64,000 bases of DNA from an uncultured Pseudomonadales bacterium (GTDB lineage Bacteria > Pseudomonadota > Gammaproteobacteria > Pseudomonadales > Porticoccaceae): positions 19,277 to 83,276 of the forward strand of contig CALSNK010000004.1 in NCBI GenBank assembly GCA_943787675.1, read 5' to 3'. The notes under the pieces are model-generated. The model was given only the letters and a program-made list of their open reading frames with translations. It searched no databases and had not been told where the DNA came from. A program made the translations under genes and the position numbers. Below are positions 54,814 through 62,603 of the stretch, piece after piece. Numbering within the stretch: the stretch's first letter is position 1; each line of letters begins with the position of its first letter.

Positions 54814-56285
54814 ATGCACAATTAATGATGGCACTGATGCCCATTCTGATGCTGTCGCTGACGGCTGTTGTGCTGATGATACAGGCGTCGGTGAAACGTG
54901 ATCAGTCGGTGGCCTGGGTGATTACCGCTCTGGGTTTGCTACTGGCACTCTGGGGTGCAGGTTACGCGCGAGGATTTACTCAGCCAGTGACGGTGCTGCT
55001 AATGGTGGATGACTGGGGGCTATTTTTCACCACCTTGATTTTAGTGGCGGCCCTGGTGACATTGATCCTATCTAAGCATACCTTCTCCTCTGAGGGGGAG
55101 CGCAAAGAAGAATATTATCTACTGCTGGTGCTCAGCGTTTTAGGGGCAGTGGTCTTGATTCAGTCTAGCCATATGGTGTCTCTGCTGTTAGGTATGGAGC
55201 TGATGGGTGTGGCGCTCTATGCCATGATAGCCTTTCCAGAAAAGGGCCAGCGTCCTCTCGAAGCGGCCATTAAGTATTTAGTTTTGTCAGCCTGCGCCTC
55301 GGTGATATTGCTCTATGGTTTTGCATTGATCTATGCCGCAACCGGTGAATTGAGCTATGCAGGCATTGGCTTAAAAGCATCCATCGCCTATGATCAAAAT
55401 CCAATACTACTCATGGCCGGCACTGCCATGGTGTTAGCCGGTATCGGCTTTAAATTGTCGGTAGTGCCTTTTCATATGTGGACGCCGGATGTCTATGAGG
55501 GTGCACCCACCCCAGTGACTGGGTTTCTAGCCACGGTTTCAAAAGGTGCGGTCTTTGTTGCCTTAACCCGATTCTTTGTGGAGGGGCAGCTTTATGAGTA
55601 CCAGTCGTTAATGACGGCGCTGGCGGCGGTTGCCATTGCCTCTATGCTAATAGGTAACTGGTTGGCCCTACGCCAGGAAAACATTAAGCGTCTGCTGGCC
55701 TATTCTTCTATTGCCCATTTTGGTTATCTGCTTGTGGTGTTGATTGCGCTCTCTTATGGCGGCGCCGAAGCGGGTTTAATCCGTGAGTCAATTACGTTCT
55801 ATTTGGCGGCCTATATCCTGACGACGTTGGCAGCTTTCGCTGTGGTTGCTAGTATCGCAGGTGAAGATGAACGGAAAAATAATATAGCCTCATTTGACGG
55901 TCTATTTTGGCGTAGGCCTATCCAAGCATCTAGCTTAACGGTGGCCATGCTTTCGTTTGCAGGTATTCCATTGACGGCTGGCTTTATCGGAAAATTTTAT
56001 GTTATTAGTGTGGGTATTCAGTCTCAGCTATGGTGGCTGATAACGGCATTGATTATAGGTAGTGCTATTGGAATTTATTATTACCTGCGCATTATTTTTG
56101 CCATGACTATGTCTGCTGGTAGTTCTGCTGACATGTCTGCTAATGATGAGGGTAAAGACCAGAAAAATATCGCGCAAGATGCCTCAGTATCCTCACAGGA
56201 CGTATTGGCTATGCTATTACTAACAATAGTGTTGTTGCTTGGCACTTGGCCGCAACCGTTTATTGAATTTGCGGGTCGGCTCTAG
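54810..56285 (+). CDS. nuoN: NADH-quinone oxidoreductase subunit N
   Basis: NuoN is the third antiporter-like pump, closest to the quinone site. LLGMELMGVALYAMIAF, FKLSVVPFHMWTPDVYEGAPTPVTGFLATVSKGAVF and NIKRLLAYSSIAHFGYLLV are present. A short hydrophilic insert (SAGSSADMSANDEGKDQKN) lies before the last helix. 491 residues. It ends the operon; no clear terminator is seen before the CBS gene 66 bases later. Confidence 0.97.
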   Translation: MNAQLMMALMPILMLSLTAVVLMIQASVKRDQSVAWVITALGLLLALWGAGYARGFTQPVTVLLMVDDWGLFFTTLILVAALVTLILSKHTFSSEGERKEEYYLLLVLSVLGAVVLIQSSHMVSLLLGMELMGVALYAMIAFPEKGQRPLEAAIKYLVLSACASVILLYGFALIYAATGELSYAGIGLKASIAYDQNPILLMAGTAMVLAGIGFKLSVVPFHMWTPDVYEGAPTPVTGFLATVSKGAVFVALTRFFVEGQLYEYQSLMTALAAVAIASMLIGNWLALRQENIKRLLAYSSIAHFGYLLVVLIALSYGGAEAGLIRESITFYLAAYILTTLAAFAVVASIAGEDERKNNIASFDGLFWRRPIQASSLTVAMLSFAGIPLTAGFIGKFYVISVGIQSQLWWLITALIIGSAIGIYYYLRIIFAMTMSAGSSADMSANDEGKDQKNIAQDASVSSQDVLAMLLLTIVLLLGTWPQPFIEFAGRL

Positions 56286-56351
56286 CCTCAATTACAATAA
56301 TGATTTATTAGAAAATAGAAATAGAGATTAAGAAAACAACAGGAGTACCCT

Positions 56352-56771
56352 ATGTTACGTTCAGTTGATCTAAGTGATTACATGCTCCACGATCCGGTGA
56401 AAATTTCACCTGAAGATGAGGTGTTCACGGCTATCTCCCTTATTCAAGATAACAAAGTATCTGGCGTCTGTGTTGTAGATGGCCAAGATATGTTAGTTGG
56501 GGTGCTGTCAGAATTGGACTGTCTGCGAGCAATTCTGGGCGCCACCTACAACGAGAACGGCTATGTGGGTAAGGCCAGTGAATATATGAGTAGAGATGTT
56601 GATTTTTGCGATATTCATGCCGATCTTGTAGATGTGGCAACCGACATGTTGGCTAAGGGGCATCGTCGCCGACCAGTATTGGATCATGGAAAGCTGGTGG
56701 GCCAGATTACTTGCCGACAGCTACTGACTGTGGTGAGCCATTTTAACGAGACTGCTGCGAAGGCTACTTAA
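56352..56771 (+). CDS. CBS-pair domain protein
   Basis: The 139-residue protein is made of two CBS motifs (about residues 8-65 and 75-130) and nothing else. CBS pairs bind adenosyl ligands such as AMP, ATP or SAM and act as energy sensors. AGGAG before the ATG is a good ribosome site. It lies just after nuoN and could be co-transcribed, but a functional link to complex I is only a guess. The stop codon is inside a 16-bp tandem repeat. Confidence 0.9.
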   Translation: MLRSVDLSDYMLHDPVKISPEDEVFTAISLIQDNKVSGVCVVDGQDMLVGVLSELDCLRAILGATYNENGYVGKASEYMSRDVDFCDIHADLVDVATDMLAKGHRRRPVLDHGKLVGQITCRQLLTVVSHFNETAAKAT

Positions 56772-56823
56772 CTTAAAGGCTCGTTAAGCTAAAGGCTATT
56801 TGGCCAAAGAGCTACTTAACCTG
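56760..56823. repeat. 16-bp tandem repeat between two convergent genes
   Basis: Four units with a 16-base period: AAGGCTACTTAACTTA, AAGGCTCGTTAAGCTA, AAGGCTATTTGGCCAA and AGAGCTACTTAACCTG. The array spans the whole gap and contains both stop codons, of the CBS gene (56769-56771) and of the glycerate-kinase-like gene (56814-56812). The units resemble those at 8805 and, in tsaE, at 29111. Confidence 0.88.
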
Positions 56824-57798
56824 ACGATGACTGTCCAGCTGATATAAATAATCTACTCGACTGGGCATTTCTTCTAAGCAATGCTCAGTAATACGCTGAT
56901 AATACTGAATAAATCGCAGTATCTCCGCATCATTCATCAGAGGTTTGGCCATTTTTTGTTCCTGTTCAAGACGCCATTTAAAGACGGTATCGAAAGACGG
57001 GGCGCGCAACATCAATAATGTATCCGCCAGTCCAAATAGCCTTTGATAGTCAACAGCCAATGTATTATTGACGTAGGTTCGCCAAACAGCATCGGCGTCG
57101 TCTAGGGCTTCAAGTTCATTAATGGCAGTAGCTAACGCTGAAGGCTCCTGTGCGGTTGCTCCCATGCACCAGCCCTCCAAAACAATTAGGCCGACCGGAC
57201 CTTGAATGATTTCACAGTGGTCAGGTGCCAAGCGATCATCCGTACTTTTATCGAACCGAGTAATTAATGTGTCGGATTTTGCCTGTACCAAGCTATTAAT
57301 CGTGGCAATAGCCAGATCGACATCATGGGTGCCAGGCACACCTCGGGTGGCTAGTAGAGGGTGGATATCTTTAGCCAGTTGCGCGCGCTCGGCTTTGCTC
57401 AGATAAAAGTCATCCAGAGACAGTGCGACAGTGCGGATATCATGTTGTTCAGCGATGCTCGTACAGAGATAGTCCGCCAGGGTAGACTTACCAGAGCCCT
57501 GACATCCATTAATGCCAATAATTCGGGTTCCCGAACGACCGCTAGCCTGTTGCTTAGTAAAGTCCTCTAAGAGAGGTCTGTACCAATTTTCGGCTGTTTT
57601 AAGATAGCTCTCTAAAAGTTGATTGCGCTGTAGAAACTTTTGCTGTGCGGGCGTCATAGGCTGGAGGCTAATGGATTCTGGAGTGTGACCATAGATTACA
57701 TTGCCCCGCGAGGTAAAAACAGTCTCCCGAGAAATAATATAAGCGCCGCTTTTTAATAGGGTATCTGTGAGCAGAATAGGGCGTGATCTACGCACCAT
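56812..57798 (-). CDS. D-glycerate 3-kinase-like P-loop kinase
   Basis: The P-loop GCQGSGKST lies near residue 101, followed by SLDDFYLSKAERAQLA and LITRFDKSTDDR. This pattern is that of the plant/fungal-type D-glycerate 3-kinase family, related to pantothenate and phosphoribulokinase folds. Members phosphorylate glycerate to 3-phosphoglycerate; the substrate here is inferred. The frame allows starts at 57798 (MVRRSRP) or at 57657 (MTPAQQKFLQRNQL); neither has a clear ribosome site, so the first 47 residues are uncertain. The stop lies in a tandem repeat shared with the convergent CBS gene. Confidence 0.8.
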   Translation of the reverse strand: MVRRSRPILLTDTLLKSGAYIISRETVFTSRGNVIYGHTPESISLQPMTPAQQKFLQRNQLLESYLKTAENWYRPLLEDFTKQQASGRSGTRIIGINGCQGSGKSTLADYLCTSIAEQHDIRTVALSLDDFYLSKAERAQLAKDIHPLLATRGVPGTHDVDLAIATINSLVQAKSDTLITRFDKSTDDRLAPDHCEIIQGPVGLIVLEGWCMGATAQEPSALATAINELEALDDADAVWRTYVNNTLAVDYQRLFGLADTLLMLRAPSFDTVFKWRLEQEQKMAKPLMNDAEILRFIQYYQRITEHCLEEMPSRVDYLYQLDSHRQVK

Positions 57799-57859
57799 TT
57801 AATGGTTCATCTGTGCAATAATCAGTTCAGCCTAAATTTAATTGGATAACCCAAAGAAT

Positions 57860-59251
57860 ATGAAAAAGATACTGCTTAGCGCCAAAGTAATCATTGGGGT
57901 CGCCTTGTCCCTGCTAATCACCCAATCAATACCAGCCTTTGCTGGCAATGTTATTCTGATTATTGGTGATGGTATGGATGATGCGCAGATCACCATCGCA
58001 CGAAATTATCTCGTTGGGTCTAGGGGTAAGCTTAGCCTTGATCATCTCCCTGTGCGAAGCAGTGTTCAGGTGCTCAGTGTCTCAGATCAGAATCCTGACC
58101 AGGCTGTCTATGTAGCAGATTCCGCGAATAGTGCCACCGCCATTGCGACAGGGGTAGTCACTAGTCGAGGGCGGGTAGGGACGACGGCAGGTACTGACCT
58201 GGATGTTGTCAATATCATAGACTTGGCGCAGGCGCGGGGTATTAAAACAGGACTTGTCACAACGGCGAATGTCACCGATGCGACCCCAGCCGCATTTTAT
58301 GCGCACACGAACAGTCGTGACTGCGAAAACCCCAGCCTAATGGTTGATGTGGAAGTCTATTCTGGCGTGTTTGTAGACTGCTCGGCGGATCTAAAAAGTA
58401 ACGGTGGCAAGGGTTCAATTTCTGAGCAGTTAGTTGGCTCTGGTGTCGATGTGCTTTTGGGTGGGGGTTTAAAGCACTTTACCGTTCCTTCTGAAGATAC
58501 AGGGGACGAAGTGCTCGCAATGGCCAAGCAAGCGGGCTATCAGGTGGCACTAAACCCAGAGCAGCTCGACAGTATTGAACAGGGCAAGTTGCTCGGTCTA
58601 TTTTCAGCCAGCACTATGCCAGTAATCTGGCGCGGTGAAGATGATCGCAAAGCAGAGCACGCTGAGCTTAGCTGGACAAATTCGATTCATTGGTCGATGG
58701 GCGAAGTGACATACCCTGAACCTATGCACTGTGAAGACAATCCTGAATTTACCGGATTGCCTACATTGGTAGAGATGACCGACAAGGCCCTCGCAGTATT
58801 AAGTTCCGAAGATAGTGAATTCTTTCTTATGATTGAGTCTGCCTCTATTGATAAACAGGCTCATCGACGCAAGACCTGCGGCAGTATTGGTGAGTTACAG
58901 CAGCTTAACGATGCACTGGACAGTGCTCTGGTTTTTGCTCAGTCTCACCCAGATACCTTGATTCTGGTGACCGCGGATCATGGTCAGGTAGCTCAGATAA
59001 TTCCAGAAGAATCGCTGTTCGCTGCCAGTCCTTACCCCATTTATAGCCCCGGTCATATGGCTCGCATCATTACGCCTGAGGGCCCGATCATGGCAATCAA
59101 CTATGCGACCAATGACTTTGTCGCAGGAGAGCATACAGGTGTCACAGTGCCGCTACTGAGTAACAAGGTGGGTGTAGGTATCGTGCCCTCAATGATGACT
59201 CAGCCGGAGATATTTGGGCTTATAAAGGGCTATTTATTACCCGAGGATTAA
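57860..59251 (+). CDS. Alkaline phosphatase (PhoA family)
   Basis: The 463-residue protein has a signal peptide ending IPAFA and the alkaline phosphatase fold: NVILIIGDGMDDAQ with the metal-binding Asp, DSANSATAIATG with the nucleophile Ser, VTTANVTDATPAAFYAHT, and the metal sites in IESASIDKQAHR, VTADHGQV and GEHTGVTVPL. It would release phosphate from organic esters in the periplasm. The ATG at 57860 is preferred over a TTG at 57842. I see no clear Pho box, so phosphate control is not shown by sequence. Confidence 0.92.
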   Translation: MKKILLSAKVIIGVALSLLITQSIPAFAGNVILIIGDGMDDAQITIARNYLVGSRGKLSLDHLPVRSSVQVLSVSDQNPDQAVYVADSANSATAIATGVVTSRGRVGTTAGTDLDVVNIIDLAQARGIKTGLVTTANVTDATPAAFYAHTNSRDCENPSLMVDVEVYSGVFVDCSADLKSNGGKGSISEQLVGSGVDVLLGGGLKHFTVPSEDTGDEVLAMAKQAGYQVALNPEQLDSIEQGKLLGLFSASTMPVIWRGEDDRKAEHAELSWTNSIHWSMGEVTYPEPMHCEDNPEFTGLPTLVEMTDKALAVLSSEDSEFFLMIESASIDKQAHRRKTCGSIGELQQLNDALDSALVFAQSHPDTLILVTADHGQVAQIIPEESLFAASPYPIYSPGHMARIITPEGPIMAINYATNDFVAGEHTGVTVPLLSNKVGVGIVPSMMTQPEIFGLIKGYLLPED

Positions 59252-59329
59252 TCGTCAAAATATTGATTGCCAACGCTAAGGGGGCAGTCAGGGACAGATT
59301 GAAAATAAAAATAACAGGAAATTATCCCT

Positions 59330-59968
59330 ATGTTGACCGTTCACCATTTAAATAACTCTCGCTCCCAGCGTATTCTTTGGCTTCTTGAGGAACTCGGCGC
59401 GGACTATCAGATCGAAACATATCAGCGAGATGCACAGACTAATTTAGCACCTCCAGAGCTAGAGGCTGTTCATCGGTTGGGTAAGTCGCCGGTAATTACG
59501 GACGCTGGTCATACCATCATAGAGTCTGGTGCGATTATTGATTACATACTGCGTCATTATGATACGTCAAACAGTTTGCTGCCTGAGACCGGTACTCAGG
59601 AACATGAAGAGTACCTGCAATGGTTGCACTACGCAGAGGGCAGTGCCGCATTGCCCCTTATGCTAAAACTCTATACCTCAAGACTCTCTGACGGTGGGGC
59701 AGAATTACAGCCGCGGATCAGCGATGAAATGGGCAAGCATCTCGGCTACCTAGATCAGGCGCTGGAGGGGGTCGACTGGTTTGTAGGAAATAAACTCTCA
59801 GGTGCTGATATCCAGCTGTCCTTTGTGGCTGAGATTGCTCCAATGCTCCATACCTCGGCAGCTCTGCCTAATCTGGCAGCCTTTAAAGCCCGCTGTCATG
59901 CTAGACCCGCCTATAGACGTGCTCTGGATAGGGGTGGTTTCTATGCCTACGGCCCAGCCAACGCCTAG
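59330..59968 (+). CDS. Glutathione S-transferase
   Basis: The 212-residue protein has an N-terminal thioredoxin-like domain (MLTVHHLNNSRSQRILWLLEELG, then GKSPVITDAGHTIIESGAIIDYIL) and an all-helical C-terminal domain. ESGAI is the glutathione gamma-glutamyl site. The substrate is unknown. A ribosome site AACAGGAAA precedes the ATG. It follows the phosphatase by 78 bases. Confidence 0.92.
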   Translation: MLTVHHLNNSRSQRILWLLEELGADYQIETYQRDAQTNLAPPELEAVHRLGKSPVITDAGHTIIESGAIIDYILRHYDTSNSLLPETGTQEHEEYLQWLHYAEGSAALPLMLKLYTSRLSDGGAELQPRISDEMGKHLGYLDQALEGVDWFVGNKLSGADIQLSFVAEIAPMLHTSAALPNLAAFKARCHARPAYRRALDRGGFYAYGPANA

Positions 59969-60150
59969 CTTTCTTATTAGGCGTCCCACTCGCGGAACGG
60001 CTACCCGATGCGAAGTCTAGTCGAAAGGCTAGGCTGGTTCTCGAACTAGCTAAAAACGAAGTTGTACTTGGTTTGCTAATAACTTTAACTTCGCTAGATT
60101 GAAAACCAAACTCACCTTGTATGCCATTTTTTCTCTTTGAGGGATGTTGT
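59969..60150. other. 182-base gap with diverged repeats before the XRE regulator
   Basis: No gene is seen. The stretch has several CGAA...CTAG motifs at irregular 17-18 base steps (around 60010-60062) and facing CGAAGTT/AACTTCG segments (60057 and 60090 region), so it may fold or be an eroded repeat array. It should also hold the promoter of the small regulator. Confidence 0.4.
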
Positions 60151-60360
60151 ATGGCTAATTTAAAGCAGCAATTTGGCGCTCAACTAAAATTGCTTAGAAC
60201 CCAGAAAGGTATTACTCAGGAATCATTGGCAGCGCAAACTGACCTTACTATTGAGTCTATTAGCAATATTGAGCGGGGCATATTTGGACCAAGGTTTGGC
60301 AATCTTGAGAAGATTGCGGCTGTGCTCAATGTTGAGGTAAAGCTGCTGTTCGATTTCTAA
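60151..60360 (+). CDS. Small XRE-family transcriptional regulator
   Basis: The 69-residue protein is a single helix-turn-helix domain: FGAQLKLLRTQKGITQESLAAQTDLTIESISNIERGIFGPRFGNLEKIAAVLNVEVKLLFDF. Such small proteins bind operator DNA as dimers and often control themselves and a neighbour. GAGGGA six bases upstream of the ATG at 60151 supports this start over one at 60121. The nearest gene downstream is the histidine kinase, 239 bases away. Confidence 0.9.
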   Translation: MANLKQQFGAQLKLLRTQKGITQESLAAQTDLTIESISNIERGIFGPRFGNLEKIAAVLNVEVKLLFDF

Positions 60361-60599
60361 GTTGAATTTTAGAATTTGATATAAACCACTATTTAATCAG
60401 TTGGCTAAGGATTGATCGTCTATATTTTATAGACGGTTGTACTGTTGCAGCGATTACTATCATTGTAACTATGGATTTAACTATAGATTTAATTAAGGTT
60501 TTTATTACCGGTTTCCATCACCGTTACTTGAGATGCTGTAACTAACAGGATGTTTTTGTTTCCCATCGTGGAAAGTAGTCAAAAGGAGGTTAGAAGCCA
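60361..60599. promoter_or_regulatory. Leader region of the orphan histidine kinase
   Basis: A perfect small hairpin CGTCTATA/TATAGACG (60417-60435) lies in an AT-rich stretch, followed by an AACTATRGATTT duplication near 60468-60491 and then AGGAGG (60584-60589), a very strong ribosome site ten bases before a TTG start. The hairpin could be an operator for the neighbouring XRE protein. Confidence 0.4.
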
Positions 60600-61583
60600 T
60601 TGAAGGGCATAGAGCATGAGCGGGCCGCAAGAGAGGTTGCCGAACGTCAGGTTGAAGAGCTGAGTGTTGAGCTTCAAGAGGTTACTGACAAGTTAAATCA
60701 GCGTGTGGAAATTGTCACAGAACAGAACGAAAAACTCCGTAAAAATACCCTTGAACTAGAACAGATTCGTGTGCGCCTAGTGCATTCAGATCGCATGGCT
60801 ACCATTGGAAAACTGGTGTCTGGTCTCGCTGATGAGTTAACTGAGCCGGTGAGTTTTGTCTCTAATAATCTGTCCTCACTGCGTGGCTATGTCAGTGACC
60901 TTGCTGAGATTATTGCTAAACATAATTCTTATATCGACAACCAAAAATCATTTATAGCCTGCTCAAAAATTCGTGAAATAGAAAAGCTAAAAAAGAAAAT
61001 AAACCTCGATTTTGTGCTGCAAGATAGCGGTAAGATTTTAATTGAATCTGTTGATGGGATAGAGCGTATTGAACAGATGTTAGTGGAGTTAGCTGATTTT
61101 TCGGCGGTCGAAAACACCGAACTCATCGAGGAGGATATTAATCAACTATTGGAAAAGGCGCTATTTTTGGCGTCTAGTGAACTGCGTTTTAAGGTTGAAG
61201 TTGTCAAGGAATACGGCCAGCTTCCCAGGGTCGTGTGTGACCGTGGCGGCATGGTACAGGTATTCCTTAATTTACTAATAAATGCCGCACAAGCTATTGA
61301 TTCTAAAGGTATTATTACAATAAGAACAGGCATGCATAGCTCCATGATCTGGGTAGATATTGCCGATACTGGCCGCGGTATTTCTGAGCCTGATTTGGCT
61401 GAAATTTTCGACCCTTTCTTCACCTCTAAGTCCCCAGGGAAAGGTGCGGGGCTTGGCTTGCATCTGGTGAGAGTGGTAGTTGAAGCCCATGATGGGCGCA
61501 CCACTGTTATGTCTAGGAAGGGGCAGGGAACAACGTTCAGGTTGATGTTGCCGGTTAATAATATAACCGAATCTATCGCTTAA
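60600..61583 (+). CDS. Orphan sensor histidine kinase-like protein lacking the phospho-acceptor His
   Basis: The 327-residue protein has no membrane helix or sensor domain. A coiled coil (about 5-58) leads to a dimerisation helix MATIGKLVSGLADELTEPVSFV, where relatives have AHEINNP; here the His position is Asp78. The ATPase domain is complete: N box NLLINAAQAI, G1 DTGRGI, F box FDPFFTSK and G2 GAGLGL. It may bind ATP and act as a partner or phosphatase-type regulator but should not autophosphorylate on the usual His. The start is TTG with a strong AGGAGG upstream; no in-frame ATG exists before the dimerisation helix. No response regulator is adjacent. Confidence 0.85.
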   Translation: MKGIEHERAAREVAERQVEELSVELQEVTDKLNQRVEIVTEQNEKLRKNTLELEQIRVRLVHSDRMATIGKLVSGLADELTEPVSFVSNNLSSLRGYVSDLAEIIAKHNSYIDNQKSFIACSKIREIEKLKKKINLDFVLQDSGKILIESVDGIERIEQMLVELADFSAVENTELIEEDINQLLEKALFLASSELRFKVEVVKEYGQLPRVVCDRGGMVQVFLNLLINAAQAIDSKGIITIRTGMHSSMIWVDIADTGRGISEPDLAEIFDPFFTSKSPGKGAGLGLHLVRVVVEAHDGRTTVMSRKGQGTTFRLMLPVNNITESIA

Positions 61584-61586
61584 ACT

Positions 61587-62414
61587 CTATTTTAGTTTAT
61601 AGATTTTAATCATAAAGTGAATCACTGTTTCTAGAGTTTTTAAATTTGCAATCAGCGCCTGCTGCTCTGCTCGAGCATGCCAGTAATAGGGGGTCATCTT
61701 TAGTAGGTCGAGAATATCAGGGCCGGTAATAGTGATGCTATCCTTTATTTCCAAGGTTTCCTGTAGGCTAAAATCGCCAAGGCTATCATCCAGATTATTA
61801 CCTTGATGTGGCACTCTATCACTGTAGATGTGGGCTGTGAGCCCAGAGAGATGCTGCTCTCCGGGGCCGACCATTATTAGGCTTCCACCAGGCACCAACA
61901 CTCTTGCTGTATCCTTGGCACTAACGGGTGAAAAAATCGAAATAGCGCAGTCTATGCTGTCACTGTGCAGTGGCATACTGAAGGCGCTATCAACTGCAAG
62001 CTGTGCATTCATCTTGCGCTTTGCCGCTAATCGCACGGCGGTTTTCGATATATCTATACCTGTTAGCTGCAGTGTGTCAGACCGCTGACGTAGCTGGTCC
62101 ATGTAATAACCTTCACCGCAGCCCATGTCTAATACGCGCTGATTATCAGGTCCTATGCCTACCTGTTTAACAATGGCGTCTGCCAGTGTTTGGTAGTAGC
62201 CCCCATTCAAAAACCGTTGGCGACTGCGAATCATGTCATCGCTATCCCCAGGATTACGGCTGCGTTTGTGCTGTGCGAGCAGTAGGTTTAGATAGCCTTC
62301 TTTGGCCATATCAAAGTTGTGATTATTACTGCAGCGATAGGACTTTGCACCTTCCGCAGTGGCTGTCTGTAGCCTGTTATGACAGCTGGGACATTTAAAT
62401 ACTGAGTCATACAT
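61587..62414 (-). CDS. rlmA: 23S rRNA (guanine-745-N1)-methyltransferase
   Basis: RlmA methylates G745 of 23S rRNA (E. coli numbering). The protein begins MYDSVFKCPSCHNRL, with a zinc finger (CPSC, then C and H of YRCSNNHNFD) and the highly conserved DMAKEGYLNLLLAQHKRSRNPGDS. The SAM site is LDMGCGEGYY. The ATG at 62414 has GAGGAG nine bases upstream and gives 275 residues, near the E. coli length. An open frame continues upstream to a GTG at 62525 through 15-bp repeats and would add a Pro/Gln/Ile-rich tail of 37 residues; I consider that leader. Confidence 0.9.
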   Translation of the reverse strand: MYDSVFKCPSCHNRLQTATAEGAKSYRCSNNHNFDMAKEGYLNLLLAQHKRSRNPGDSDDMIRSRQRFLNGGYYQTLADAIVKQVGIGPDNQRVLDMGCGEGYYMDQLRQRSDTLQLTGIDISKTAVRLAAKRKMNAQLAVDSAFSMPLHSDSIDCAISIFSPVSAKDTARVLVPGGSLIMVGPGEQHLSGLTAHIYSDRVPHQGNNLDDSLGDFSLQETLEIKDSITITGPDILDLLKMTPYYWHARAEQQALIANLKTLETVIHFMIKIYKLK

Positions 62415-62440
62415 TGTCACAGTCTCCTCGGCAGGAGGCT

Positions 62441-62485
62441 GTTCTATAGGAGTCTGGTCAATAGGAGTCTGTTCAATAGATTGTT
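62441..62485. repeat. 15-bp tandem repeat upstream of rlmA
   Basis: Three units of 15 bases, GTTCTATAGGAGTCT, GGTCAATAGGAGTCT and a decayed GTTCAATAGATTGTT. On the minus strand they lie just before the rlmA ribosome site. They would encode EQTPI-type repeats if the longer frame were used. Confidence 0.8.
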
Positions 62486-62530
62486 TGCGGGAAGGAACAG
62501 GTGGATAGATAAAAGGCTCGGTCACAGTAG

Positions 62531-62573
62531 ACTCACAAAATCTGAAGACCTGAAGCTTACAGATTTTGTGAGT
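62531..62573. terminator. Perfect 14-bp stem between fhs and rlmA
   Basis: ACTCACAAAATCTG (62531-62544) pairs perfectly with CAGATTTTGTGAGT (62560-62573) around a 15-base loop. The longer T run is on the plus-strand side, but the gene entering it (fhs) is on the minus strand, so it may be a weak terminator or an mRNA-stabilising hairpin between fhs and rlmA. Confidence 0.5.
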
Positions 62574-62603
62574 TTTTAACTACCATCTAGGGTGGTTTCT
62601 AAA

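Noticed and set aside
57799..57859. Pho box before the alkaline phosphatase
   Set aside because: Only one half (CTGTGCA) is similar to CTGTCAT; the second half does not match, so no claim is made.
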